Part shown: positions 11,274 through 24,218 of the stretch, in pieces
Position numbering within the stretch: the first letter of the stretch is position 1
How the letters are laid out: each line of letters opens with the position of its first letter
Notes under the pieces: generated by a model
The model's database searches: none
Seen by the model: only the letters and a program-made list of their open reading frames with translations
What the model was told of the DNA's origin: nothing
Program-made: the position numbers and the translations under genes
Source of the DNA: Nemopilema nomurai
Lineage: Eukaryota > Cnidaria > Scyphozoa > Rhizostomeae > Rhizostomatidae
DNA: 64,000 nucleotides
Direction: 5' to 3'
Assembly: GCA_003864495.1 (NCBI GenBank)
Contig: PEDN01001352.1
Span: forward strand, 1,302,001-1,366,000

Positions 11274-14200
11274 CTGATTCTGACACTCTTCATTTTAAGT
11301 ATAACTACAAGAATATAATAGAAATTAAGGTTCCAGCTTAACGATTGATTGAGCCTGTTTCACATTGTAACAAAATCAATCAAGTGTCGCTTATAGGAAA
11401 CGCAGTGTGGGTCTCTAATGCCTTCAGGGAGGTACTTCTTCTGCTGCTCCCCCTGACATGAAATACAAGCAAAACGTGCTGGCAAATTAGTACACAAGCA
11501 AACCTGATGGGTCCTGAGCGGTGTGCCTCGTATTGATCTACACCGCCAAAGGTCTTTAATGCTCAATACCGAATGACGTCATAGTTAACCTCAGAATCAC
11601 CTATGCGAAGGATTAATATTGAAATATCTACCATTGGTGGAATTCCCAGCACTTTGACAATCCTTAAGCGTAACAATCCATATCTATAGAATTATCATTT
11701 AAACACACGGGAATTAAACAGATGGAATCAAATAGAACATGCAGGTAAATAATTTAGCGCATTATGTTTCATGTCGTGCTAGCAGGGTACAATAGACTGA
11801 GAGAGAGAAATTGCGGAAGTGTTATTTAGCATAACTGAAAAGCCCAACATAACATGTATATGTTTGCCAACAACTCTTTATCTTTTCTTTTTGAAGAAAC
11901 TGCCACTCTTCAACTTGTCAATGTCATTCTCTCAGATAGTTTCTTGCTATATCGAATCTATGATCCCGATATCCTGTATCATGTCTCCAGCTTTACATAA
12001 ACTTATCTTTTAGATTTGGTTATTTTGTGGTTTAAATCTTTCCCAGCAACCGTTTCTTTCTAAACACCACCAACATTTTTCTTCACAACCAAAGTTGCTG
12101 ATGAGTTTCTCAAACGCTCAAGCAAAATTGCTCTCCTCAAGAGGTTTCTTTTAGAAAAGCAAATAACCGCTCAATGGAAAACAGTCAATTTTCCTGGCCT
12201 AGTCAATTTTCCAGGCCTAAAATTGAAGCCATGGTCAGATCAGACTCAGTTAACCAGACCTGGTGTGTTCTTTTTTTAATTGGCACAAGTAAGTCAGGTG
12301 TTGATTTGAATATGGTTGCTTCTCATTCACTTTCATTGCCCTATACACTTTGTGTCATTGTGTTTGGTTTTCAGTACAACTTCAGTCTTTGCTCGAACAT
12401 GTTTAGTTATTTGAAGCTCATAGTTAGTTTTCATTCATGCCAGACTTCATTAGCAATCTAAGAATCCCATGACATGTGAATCGAGATTAGGGTGTATGTT
12501 TGGTGATTGATTTAGTTACCAGAGATATTAATGGAAATCACAAAGGCAGTGACGAGTCTTTATTAAGTAGGCTCTAAGTGAACGTTATTCCTGGTTGCTC
12601 ATCGAGTCTTCTACTTAACTTTTGTTTGAACACCTGCAAGACTGGCTAATTTTTATTGCATCTTCCAGCGTTTGTCTTAAGTGATGTAAGCCGCTTGACT
12701 CTTTGGAATTGATGGTGGCTAGTGAACCAACAATATCAAACATTGAACATCAAGCAACGAGTGTAAACATACAGATGGCCTGAAGATTCACTCTATGGTC
12801 TTCATACACTGTGTTTGCGTATGCAGTCCAGTTATCTGGCCTATCTAAGCAGCAATCTCTTTATCGCATCACTTCTAGAAGTACCTAGTTCTCTGTTGAT
12901 TTTCCAACCAGAAAACACAAATAACATATGGTTTTTTCACCATATTTTGCGAATTAGAATATAGCCAAAAATGAACTAAGCAACATGTCTAATCTTTTCA
13001 CCAAAACTTTTTCAAAAGGGCCCCATTTTCTAGGGCCCTTTTTAATCCCTTTACCTAACTTCCCACGAAAAACACTTTGATAAACTGCTAGACAAAAGCT
13101 AAATAATTCTGAAAGATGTCTTCTTGAGATCACCTGCCACCAACATGTCATCAGATGGCTGCTTTAGCGTCTTGGAAGCGCAAAATTCTCAGCCTTTAAC
13201 TGTATTAGTAGAGTATTACTACCACCAGCATAAACATCTGTTCATTCAACTGTAATACTGAACGCCAAGCTTACACACCTGAGCAACACTATCTAACTCC
13301 AGCCCTTTCTGGACTACTTTTTCGTTGCTCATGCCGAACATGATGTTCTTGCTATTGTGTTTGGCATCTAACAACTATGCTATGAAACAGTGAACCTGAT
13401 GAAATAGAACCAGGCTCTGCTTTTGCACGGACTGTACTCGGCCCCATTTCTTGCGAGATTTTCCCTCGCAGCTGCAATAAGCCGGCGGTGCATTGTTGCG
13501 TTCCTCGCTGTAATCAACGGACATAATTATTTCTATCTGGCTAGCTATTAACATGTTAACGCAAATCCAGCATCCAATGCTGAAGGGTGTCTGAAGTGGC
13601 AATTGACAGTTGTTGGCATGAACGGGTAATGTTTTTCGCTAGAAGCAAAGAGGTATAGCAATCCCTTTCAATGTTTTGACATAGCATACTTCTCGCCAAG
13701 TCGTGACCTGTGTCAACAAATTGTTGCAACTTCAAGCCTTGTGCGCCAGAATAGGTACCGGTAATCGTCTCACTCCAATCGTGCATCCGACGATGCAAGG
13801 GCCGCATCGCACATCAGCTTGCCTTAAAGGCTTACCTTAGTGATGCGGATGTTTTTCCAGCTTGAAGACGATTGCGGATAAATGAGAACTGCCTCTTACT
13901 CCTCGCCGCCAGATTGCCAACGAAATACAAAGATTATTTCGCTGCTATATTTTAAGTGATGGAAAAAGGATATTGAAGAGTTGCACTCAAGGATATTGTG
14001 AAACACAATCAGAGTGATGTTCGACTGCATGCGAATCAAAGCCTGGAGGCATGCTTATCAGCTAGCCCCCTTTCAGCGAGTGAACCTGTATTAAGAAGGT
14101 AGCTTATTTGTTTAAAATACTTCCTGCAGCAAAACTTCGAAATAGCACGGGATAGTAGAGCCATGATTTGGCGCTCTTAACATTGCCTTCTGTACCACAC

Positions 14201-14337
14201 CTCCCTCTGCCTAGTTTGCAAATGGTCACGGACAGGAAATGGCCAGAAAATGATCAGAAAATCGAAAATTTGCGTCAAAGCATAATCCGACGACGTTCTA
14301 ACCATCGGGCAAGCTAGATCGTCTTTTTATGTAAAAC

Positions 14338-14382
14338 CATAATGCTATGGAGAGGAAAAACATAATGCTATGGAGAGGAACA
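14338..14382. repeat. 22-bp tandem duplication
   Basis: The word CATAATGCTATGGAGAGGAA occurs twice back to back, separated by AAA. A recent small duplication with no other feature around it. Confidence 0.8.
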
Positions 14383-17300
14383 GCATGTCCTCCACTCGGG
14401 CTCTTTTAAAGTAAGGTTTTATTGAAGGCGGATTGTTCGTGACATTGGCCAATCACGCGCCATTTTTACAGCATCTAACGTGGTTTTCAACCGGCTTCTA
14501 GCTCGTTCTTTGTCAGTTATTCGGTGCAGCTAACGCCTTTCAACCTGCGTCTACAGCTCTTTTCCAAAGACAGAAAATCCACAAGCCCCTCCAGAACACA
14601 ATAGGTATCGGAGTGTTTTTAAATTGACGGAAATCTTTCCAGCCATCCTCTCAAAATCTTAACAGAAACGTTGGCAATGCCTTTTTGTATAAAGTCTTTA
14701 GAAGCTTTTATTACCTTCAGTGTAGAAAGTGTTTTTAACAGATTGTTTTTGTTTCCATTTCTTTCCTAAATTAATTGAATATGAAATGAATTTTTAACTT
14801 TCACGTTTAAGAAGAGAAAAGAAAAATAATGAATAATAGATTCACAGATAAAACAGACAGAGTTGTGTATGACGCTTGGAGGTGAAGCTAGTCTCTTTCC
14901 ATGCTAATATTTTCATCTCGATCATATACATGTTAAAGTGTTGCGCGACTTTCTACAAATGAAGTCAGAAAAACTCAAAATTCCAATTGAGGTGATGGGT
15001 TATGCTACAGTATCACGGGCGTGTTAGCTATTTGCAATGATTGACCTCGAACTAATCAACAAAATACGAACTCGGTCATTTAACTTGTATTACCTGTCCC
15101 TTATCAACACAGTTTTCTCTTCTGTTGTCGACGGGTATGTTTGCATAGTTTGGCGCGTAGCTTCAATGTCCATTGACTGTGAATTGCCAATTTTAAGAAT
15201 GCAGAAGAACCGAATGCCCGCGGGGAGCACAGCAATTTCATGCATTGGGCGTTGCAATCTTTTCGCAATGCAACATTTTGTCGTGCATCATACAATGGTG
15301 CTAAAGCTCCTTTCAGAACAGCCCACCGTTGGTTTTTCATCGGCATATTTACGAGGTTTTCTCATTTCCATTAATCAGTAATAAGAAGCTTCTGTCGAAA
15401 AAATGCAATGGCAGTCGAACGTATATGAGCTACTGGTTTAATTTCTCTGGGAAAAGCATCACTGCATTGTAAGTCGTCATTGGGCGATGCTTTGTGAATT
15501 GATTGCCTATAACCCTCAAGTCATACTTTACACCTAACATGTATTCATTCGCCATGAAAACATATTCTCCGTAAGACCATGATTACGGGCGTTTCAAAAG
15601 TCAACTTTGTATTTGATGAGAGCATATTAAATTGCAACTTTTTCAAACAGTAATCAGACCTATTTAGGAACAAGGGAAAGGCAACAAACATGCTAACTAT
15701 GACGTCTATTATGAGCAGGCAGTTTGTAGTAAACAAACGAGTGTTCCTATTAAGTTTAATTCAATCTGAGTCCACAAGCATATACCTGCATAGTCAGTCA
15801 CAGCCAAAAATTGCTGGCAGTGTGTTATTTGACGCTGGAGGGGACAACACCGATTTGCGCATTTCAAAAACAGAGCCATGAGGTGGCAGGAGACGACTGT
15901 CCCGCAAAGGGTTTGTTGCTTACCTTGTTATTGTTATTGTTATTGTTTATCAGGTGGAATTGTGACGCGAGGCACTGGGACATTTTCTGTGCCACTGTTG
16001 GGTGGGGTTTTCACGTTTGAAGGCATAGGTATACGCCACTACATGGAAATAAAGCTTTGGAAGAGAATTTCATTGCCTCGTTAAAGGCCTTTGATTCAGA
16101 TGCTTTAGATGCCTGTTTCTGATGGAGGAAAAAAAGACAATTGAGGGTTCTAGCGATTTCTAATTGACTAATTTTAACATAGAAGGGGGCAGGGGGGAGG
16201 CTCAAGCCGAAAATAGGTGCATTGACGATCCTTCTGACCTAGGGTGGGAGATCAAATTTGATGGTTTATTTAGTTTTTGACCAGCTCTTAATCCCTTCGA
16301 AACAAACTAGATTATTGACAACTTTGTTTTTGTCATTTTAATGCTTGTAGCACGATACTGTTTTATCAAACTACTCAAGGTGCAAGAATCCAATCCCTTT
16401 AACAGCTTCTTTATGATAACAACAGTGAGCGAAAGTCGATCGGTCCCTTTTCAGCCTTGTCAGCTTTTCTTATCTTTTATTAAAGGCAATGTATCATATC
16501 GTATTCAGAATCGAATTCTCCATAAAGATATCTAGCACTGATAGTAAGGACCAATATCACAGTTTCGGCTTCTCGCTATTTTGGCCAACAAAGGACTGCG
16601 TAGGTTGCAAATTTTAGTTTCACAACATTTGTTTGAATAATATATTAAATTGCATGATATTTTTTACCTCGTGCATATATAATTTCGAACCAGATTTCAT
16701 GCAAATTGTACCAAGTGAAATGAAAAGCCGTGGCTTGCACTGGGCAGGGGCTATTACAGTTTGCTTCTTGAATTAATGCTTATAATCCAATGACCTGCAA
16801 ATACAGAGTCATGATTATAATAATGAGCACTGTTTGTTTTCATACACACCAGTTCTGTATGCTTTGCAGATTCTATGCAATCGATACTGAGTTGTTTGGA
16901 TTTTGCTTGTACCTGTTAGAAGTTTTGCTCAGAAAGGCGCCAAAAGTGGTATTTGTACACATTTTTGTACAATTGAACGATTTGGGATTTTTCCATTCTG
17001 GCTGCAATGTGGCTTAAGGGAAAAAATTCCTTTCCCTACCCACCTGGCTTGGTGGCTTATTAATTTTTGGCTCTTGACACGACATCTCATTCGCAGCCGC
17101 TGTATCTGTCTGCTTTTCCTATTTATGAACCTCTGCAAGGGGGCTCTACATGCAGTAGGCAATAGTGCAGTTGACATGTGGACGGTATTCTGACCATTCG
17201 CTTGCTCTTTTCGTGAAAGCAAAGAAGGCCAATGCGAGTCTTCGAGGCAGGTGCCTGGTTTAATAAAAATGCCCACTGCTATTTTATCCTTTCGACTTAT

Positions 17301-17468
17301 CATTTCAAATTGAAAGTGAGGAACTGATATCTTCAGGAATGGAAGCAGATGATTCACTAAGCGACTATTCCCCCAAGGAGTAAAGGGCACCCTGCGTACG
17401 ACTCAAGTTTCTCTGGCAAATCTTCTGACCCATGTTGCATCTACTGATGTCTTACATGAATCCCATAG

Positions 17469-20400
17469 ATATTCACAAAGCAAAGAATACGATGCCCCGA
17501 CTCACTGTCTATCTCATGGGCTCAAATCCCGCCGTACATATACAACACAACAGCAGGAAAGCCAGGAGGCATCATGCACAGCATTCTCAACAGCATGGTG
17601 CACGTCTGTTGTAAGAACAAGACCGCTTTGCAGTATTCCGATGAAACACTCGACCTCACTCAGTTCCAAACTGCCCTGCAGAATGGCACCGACGACATCT
17701 ACTTGCCTGTGTATGGAGACGGAAAGCTGCAGTATAGAGGCGGCGATCCGTTCATCTCCTTGGGTAAGTGGAAGTTGATATTTGTGTTCACAGTCAAGCA
17801 GAGTGCGCCTGTTGCACGAGAAGGTCGTCTTCGTTAATCGGGTCTTTAAAAGCTAGCCTTTAGAAATCACGCTCAATAGAATACGCTATAAAGCAACTAA
17901 AGCTATTGATATAACAACTATCAGCGAATATCTTATTTCTGTTCTTTTTCTTTACAAGTGCAGATCCATTATGTTTTTTACTGCATATGATGATTACATA
18001 TATTTAGCACCATAATTCATAGGTTTGTCTAGTCTATCTATACTTAAAGCAGATATCATTGAACACATAGTATAACAGTCCAACAGTAATATGTTAACAT
18101 AAAGGCCAGGTTTGCAACGCTGCAGAAATATTTATCCAATACATCTTCAAGAGCTATTTGAGTAATGAATGAAACGCCGCACATATTATTTTTTGATGCG
18201 ACATATCTTTCTACAGTTGACTCTCCTGGTATTGCATACTTCTATGGTAGCCTCGGTTCAGCTCAAGAAGAAACGTTGAAGGCATTTACAACCTCGTGGC
18301 CAGTTCTGGTGGTCGTGCTGTTACTTGCTCTTGCCTTTGGTGCCGCGTTCTGGGTTGCGGTGAGTTCTGATCGAGGCTCGCTTCGATTACGTCACATTGT
18401 CGCGGACTTGTCAAACGCAGAACGGCTTATCAAACTAAATCATCGATCAAAATTCTTTGGTTTTCAGCAACATGAAATAATTGTTGCAAAAATGCTTGCA
18501 AGTTTTAATGTTTCAAACAAATGTCTTAAATCCATTTACTCATTTTCTTTCTCAAATGGGACAGAGACGACGAAACGTAAATGCTGATTTTGTATTCGAT
18601 AATAAGTAATCATTTTTAATAGGTTCTAGCCTTAGAAACTATACCGATTAGCTTTGCTTGATAGGAGGTCGCTCGCTTCACTCCGGAGAAAAAGGAAGAA
18701 AGCAAATGTCGGATGAGTAAAAGGCAACGAGTGCAAAAGAAGCTTTGGGAGACTGTCGAAGGTCCCATAAGTGGGTTCTACTGGGCAATGGTGACGCTAA
18801 CCACAGTTGGGTGAGAATTTTTCATAAACTCCTAATTCTTTTAGATTTTAGTGTATCTTAAAGGCCCCTGGGGCCAATAGTAAGGTCCTAAAATAGGAAG
18901 GAATGGAAGAAGCAGGCTTTGGGGGAGACGAGATCAAATTGGAAGGAGCTGGGTTTGAAAGAAGACAGATTATAACAGTCAGAGGTGGGATGAATTCCGG
19001 GCAATGTTAAACTAGAGAGCGTCAAAAGACAGATCAAGTTTGTTAGATACTAGGTACATAAGAGAACTCATTACTGCAAGTGCAAGAACTCATGTCTCCC
19101 GGAAATAAATGAAATATACCCCTTTTCTGTGCTTATCATGCTCAGATTCTATCATCAGGGAACCCTATAAAACTCAACTTGGATGAATTTCGACGGTATC
19201 TCATTCAACAATGCGTTGTCACATTCAATACCTCCTGTTGAAAGGTCTAGCTATCAACTTGCTAAGACCTTACTTTTTCTCAATAAGGAACCCAAATTGT
19301 AATTACTGCAAAAAGCCGACTTTTGACTGCAATACGAATTCTAATTTCCAATTAACTCTAATATGCAATGAAGACAGTTCTCGAACTTAAAAGGCATTCA
19401 AATTGATCCAATCGACTTTCATTGGTCGCCTTTACACATTTCATAAAATCTGCAGTTTGAGCTTTAACTGTTTCTTCTCTGGTTGTCTTCATGACATGTC
19501 CTGAATAATATGAAAACGAGGTTCACAAAAAAAGGCGTCAGGCAGAAGATTTTCGCAACAAGACGTCGATTTCTTATTTCTAGCGGTTTTGTTTGCGCCA
19601 TGCAAACTTTGGTAGCTGCTTTTCGTGCGAAGATTGCCGACGTGAAAGTAGATTGGAGTTGCAATTTGCTTCTAAGCGCGCTAGAATAGAGAACTGGAGA
19701 TATCAACAGTGTGTTATTAAGAAGCAATTAGTGAAGAGCATTTTACAAGCAAAAAACTAATGTCTGTTGTCATGCATTTTTCCCTACCCACGAAACGTTC
19801 AATCGCTCATGGAGTAGTAGCAATAATGTTAACTGCTTCCAAGGTAGCATATTCTAACGTGTTATAAAGACCATGAATTCCTTATCGCTGACTGCTTTCA
19901 CTGTATGTGGTGCTTCAAAATATTGTCATTACAATTTAATGTCTCTTCTCATTGTGTAATGGTGTGCTCCAAATGTGGACAGTTCTCAAATGGAACTCCA
20001 TATTCATTGGCTAACAGCAAAAGTTCATAGATCGATTTGCTGCTCATCATTAGCACCAGTGTGATTCACTTTGATAATATTTCTTTGACATTTTGTGATC
20101 TTCATTGATCATATCGATTGATTTATATTGAATAAACTGAAACTGTTGTGTTCCAACTCAAGCTATGGAGATATGAGCCCGAAGACTGTTGTCGGTCGTC
20201 TCATTGCAATAATCTGGATCCTGTTTGGAACAGTCATATTGTCCATGTTCACTGCTACGATCACATCCGGACTAATTACAGCAGTAATGTCTAATGATAT
20301 ACCACTGGCAGGAACCAAGGTGAGCTTTGTTGATTATGAAATACTTCATTTATCTATTCTGTGTAGTTTTCAAAACCAGGAAGAGCAGAATGAACTTCGG

Positions 20401-22969
20401 AATGCGAGAATGCCATAGCTTATATTGTGCGACTGATTTCGAGGATGCATGCTGACTGCAATCTGGGATGCATGCAGTGCTAATTTTATTGTGTCAGCTC
20501 AACAGCTCTTTTCTAACATACTGTAGCCAAACGTGACACATACTGAAGTGCAGATAGTATCAAATGATAATTTGAAGTCATTTAGAGTGCCCATAACAAC
20601 TTTGATTTTAATGGTTTTGATTTTCTTTTACTTATCCTACAAAGTTTTTGTATTGTGAATAATATTTCACATTTCACGAATAAGGGCTGATAAAATTTTG
20701 TTGTTGTTTTATGGCATGATAAAGCCTCCAGTACCAGGCAAATAAAGAAGCTCTGTAATGGAAGTAGCGTTAATCAACAGCACGATGAAACATTAATACC
20801 CCTTTCAATTCTCTTAGGTTGCTGTAATAACAGAAAGCAAAGAAGCAAACATAGCTATAAAGAAAAACGCTATTCCTGTTGGTAAGTCTTTCCTTCCATT
20901 CAATTTCACCACTACTCGGCGGACCGACCTTAGGGCCTACTGTACAAGAGAATGCCGCATAGTCAGTGAACAACAGCAGAGAGATATTGATACCCAATAG
21001 CAATATGTTCATGTTTTCAACAAAGCAGCAGTCGATAACAGATAATTATCTAACTTGGGATAAGTCAATGCTTAAAAGATTTTGTTCAAAATATGATTTG
21101 TATTTGGTTTTTGTATCAACGGGCTCCTTCTGGGGTATTTACTTTTCTATATTTCTAGAATTCTAACAATACTTTAAACTTAGAGCAAACATAAACTGCC
21201 ATGTCCATCAACTGTGTGTTTGGCATCACTAAGCGAGCTCTTTGAAGCAGGTTACTATATATCCCACCAGCGAAGATATCCAGATTTCGAAACAAGGCCA
21301 ATGTAAACTGGCTCTGGCGACAAAGTGACTTGTTCCTTGAAGTACAGTTAATGTCACTATCCTTTTACTGTCACTGTCTGTACATATATTTCTGCTTAGT
21401 TGACTTTTCAGAATCATTTGGCACGTATGACTACCTTCTTTGCAGATTACTCAAAAGTCATAGAGCTGCCACAAGTGTTGAAGCGAGGTGAAACGGACGG
21501 ACTACTTCTAGACATATATGTAGCTGGCTTCTACCAAGAGTCGTTCGAGAAGTTTCTTCTAGCTGATGTCATCGAGTATGTCTTTACTTACGGCCTATTG
21601 CTGCGAAACAAGGGCAAGTGGATGGAACAGTGCTTCAGACTGTATACAGAGTTTTATAAGGAGCAGCTATTTCATGACATATCCTCCTCTGTTATACCAT
21701 TTAAGGTAGGTAATGCGTTCATAATTTTCATTGCACTTTTCTAAAAAGAGGATTTGCAGATAAAGACACAACTTCCAAGGAATCAAACTAGAACTTAATA
21801 AGCATTAGATCGTGACCATTAATGTACCTTGATGATCAGTATTATACAAGTACGCTGTTAGTATGTAATCGATAAATATTTCTCGCTTCATTTCAACTGG
21901 CTCTCTTGATAACCAAATGCGGATAATAAAAACCTATCAGATGTTCTAACGGACCACGTGTATTAGTGGCAGCTACGGAGAAATAGTCTCAACACTGGTT
22001 TAAAAATAGCCTTTAAATAGCTTTTTTGCAATGACAACTCTTTGAGTGTTTGAATAATGTGCTAATTTTTTCACTGTCTGGCCTTAGTCTAATTGAAATT
22101 TAAGCTTTGATACCGTATGGCTAAACTCAGTTGATTGTCGTTGCAGCCGTTGAATTATGGAAACCAAGCTTCGGAGAGGTCGAGTACCTTGATCGACTGG
22201 ACGTCTAGGCCAATGCAGCTCTTTCTCGCGGCTGTTGGGCTGCTCATGCTGATCTTAGTTATCAGTGGAATTTCACTGGACAGGTATCGCAAGTGGAGGA
22301 AGTCACTTGAAAAGCCGGGTAAATCATTTCGCTTATTTTCCCCTTCAACACACTAAGTGTTGTGACCAAAACGATTATCGGCTTTAACGTCACTCTATAA
22401 TTTCGAGACTTGTTTAGTTGTTGTTTAGTAGATTGGTTGTTTAGATGTTGATTGCTGTGCTATTGCCTAAATTTGAACACTTTTAACATATTTTATATGT
22501 TTCTTCCTAATAACCTCAACGTGTTTCTGGTCATTCATTTAAACAAGCGATAAATTCGGAACCACATGAAAATTTCCTTTCCTATGAGTCTAGGCACTAG
22601 GGCATGGCAATAATTACCAGAAAAATAATTTATTACAGGTCTCACCAGGAGACGTGACCACATATTCAATTTGAGGGGACATTTTCCTACCAAAACATTG
22701 TCATTTTATCCGCGTCAGGACTTTTTGTTGAAAAACTAACCACCTTTATTTCAGTTCAAGCCAATGGAAACCAATACTGGGATGACAGAAATCGGTCGCA
22801 GTTTTACAAACTGGAGCACATCAATGAAAAGTGTATGGTATACTTTCAAATGAAGGAGGAGCTTACAAACATTGGAAAGTCAATAGAACAGCTTATGACA
22901 AGTGCAGTAGAATGCCAGAATGCAGAATTAGCAAAGTCTGAACCAGTGGGCGGCAATGACATAACTTGA
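17469..22969 (+). CDS. GluR0-like glutamate-receptor-family channel with K+ selectivity filter (5' incomplete)
   Basis: Membrane channel combining an iGluR-type ligand-binding domain with a K+ channel pore. Exons: 17469-17763, 18217-18359, 18665-18810, 20163-20319, 20818-20881, 21446-21705, 22147-22318, 22755-22969; all phases join, giving 483 residues. S1 half (about 1-122) has the typical PPYIYNT...GKPGG entry and ends PFISL..PGIAYF. M1 is about 125-146. The pore loop is FYWAMVTLTTVGYGD (184-198), a perfect K+ filter. M2 (208-232) ends LSMFTATITS, reminiscent of the iGluR SYTANLAA gate. The S2 half (248-377) contains LKRGETDGLLLDI and LADVIEYVFTYGL, like the iGluR D-containing lobe. M3 is about 378-400, then a cytoplasmic tail. 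No amino-terminal domain was seen and the signal peptide exon is missing upstream; the first acceptor (17467-17468) is weak. Bacterial GluR0 and rotifer AvGluR1 are the known precedents. Ligand unknown; the canonical S1 arginine motif is not obvious. Confidence 0.88.
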
Positions 22970-24218
22970 GAGATTCAGTTAATATTTGGGCATCCTATTC
23001 CTTGAACTTCATATGCTTCTTATATACCAGTGACATATTATGGTTAAAGAAGGAACACTTTCTGATAAAGTATTGGAAAATTTGCAATGGGAAAGCTCGA
23101 GTTGATGGCTCAATAATGCAAGACCTTGCTTTCAAGTTCAGAAGTTCAAGACATTGCAAATCAGTAGAATTCCTAAGCTGGACAGACAGGATTGTATGCA
23201 AAGAACACCAATTAATCAGACTCTAACAATTTTGGCAATACTGATAGAGAAAAATTCGAGAAAATATACAAACAATAGAGGATACAATAATGATGAAACT
23301 ATTGAGAACTTGTTATGCTTCTTTTCTAGTATATATTTGTAATCAGTTTTAAATTAAATCTTACATAAGTTTTTATGCAAGTAGATGCTGAATGGCATTC
23401 GCAGGGTCAGATATTTATCTGACTCAAAAGAAATTTGCTCCTTATGCCAATAACCTTACAGGGATCTTTGTTTTGCAAATACTATAGAGCAAAGTATCAT
23501 GTCTTTTCTTAATAAAAAAGCATAGTTTATTAAGTGAATAATTGAAGTGCATGTAAATAACATTATAATACATCTATAAGTGATAAAATGCATAATAACA
23601 GTTTTTTGTTTATTGAACCTCTTTATAAAAATGCTTTAGGCATTTCAACTATTTCAAGTAAATACTTCAAATCTGTTTAACTTTCAAAATATTCAAACCA
23701 GTCAGTTAATGCTTCTTTCTTAATCATTCTTAAACAAATTGCTTGCTACTTCACATGTGTTTATATTGTTTTCTTCCTTTTCAAGAAGTAGATGGCACAA
23801 AGATGTGGGCCAAAGAACTAAGTGAACAGGCAAGATACTTGGAAATAGTTTGCCTAAATAATCAAATTGAATATGAGGCTAATATGCCCACCTTCAAAAG
23901 CACAAGCCTTCCATAAATAAAAGCATAAATTAATTTACAATTTTCAAAATAAGAATTTACATGACTTCAGTAGAGTGCAACAAGAGGCAATTCAAATTCT
24001 TTGCCCTGAACTCTAATTGCCTGACTAGTATTTGGCAGCTCTTTAGCCATGCATCAGAGACCTTATTCAATACTTTACACCCTACAACAAGTTGAAATAG
24101 AGAAAATTGTTGCATCTCTTATATTCATTAAGTTTTGTATTTTTCTTCCAAGTTACCTAATTTATCTTCTACAATAATCACCACTTGAATTTCCTTTAGC
24201 ATAGCTGCAACTATATTT
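22970..24218. other. 3'UTR/intergenic between channel gene and GPCR
   Basis: AT-rich convergent region. A candidate poly(A) signal AATAAA at 23511-23516 lies about 540 bases after the channel stop. Open frames at 22966-23226 (+) and 22995-23201 (-) overlap each other and show no motifs. Nothing else supported. Confidence 0.6.

Larger units (their letters stand above)
5190..17468. other. Gene-poor intergenic stretch
   Basis: About 12 kb between the TOMM20 stop and the first supported exon of the channel gene. A possible TOMM20 poly(A) signal ATTAAA lies at 5279-5284. Longest open frames (for example 15037-15381 and 16929-17390) have no recognisable motifs and compete with equally long frames on the other strand, so they are not called. 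Recognisable contents are the orphan exon at 7312-7435, the inverted-repeat elements at 10501-10926 and 11138-11273, a 22-bp tandem duplication near 14338-14382, and a TTATTG simple repeat near 15924-15950. Missing 5' exons of the channel gene, including any signal peptide, should lie here but were not identified. Confidence 0.6.

Noticed and set aside
15037..15381. 114-codon + strand frame
   Set aside because: Opposed by an 80-codon frame on the other strand, no recognisable domain, no splice sites that link it to a neighbour.
16929..17390. 153-codon minus-strand frame just upstream of the channel gene
   Set aside because: No motif, no start or splice context, and the + strand also has a long frame over the same bases (16903-17193); probably chance.
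17505..17535. tRNA-like B-box word (GGCTCAAATCCCGCC)
   Set aside because: It falls in the coding frame of the channel S1 lobe, with no A box or cloverleaf around it.
21412..21445. Upstream acceptor (TTTTCAG at 21411) for the S2 exon of the channel
   Set aside because: Using it with the phase-1 exon before gives a frame with an early stop; the acceptor at 21445 (TTCTTTGCAG) keeps the frame.
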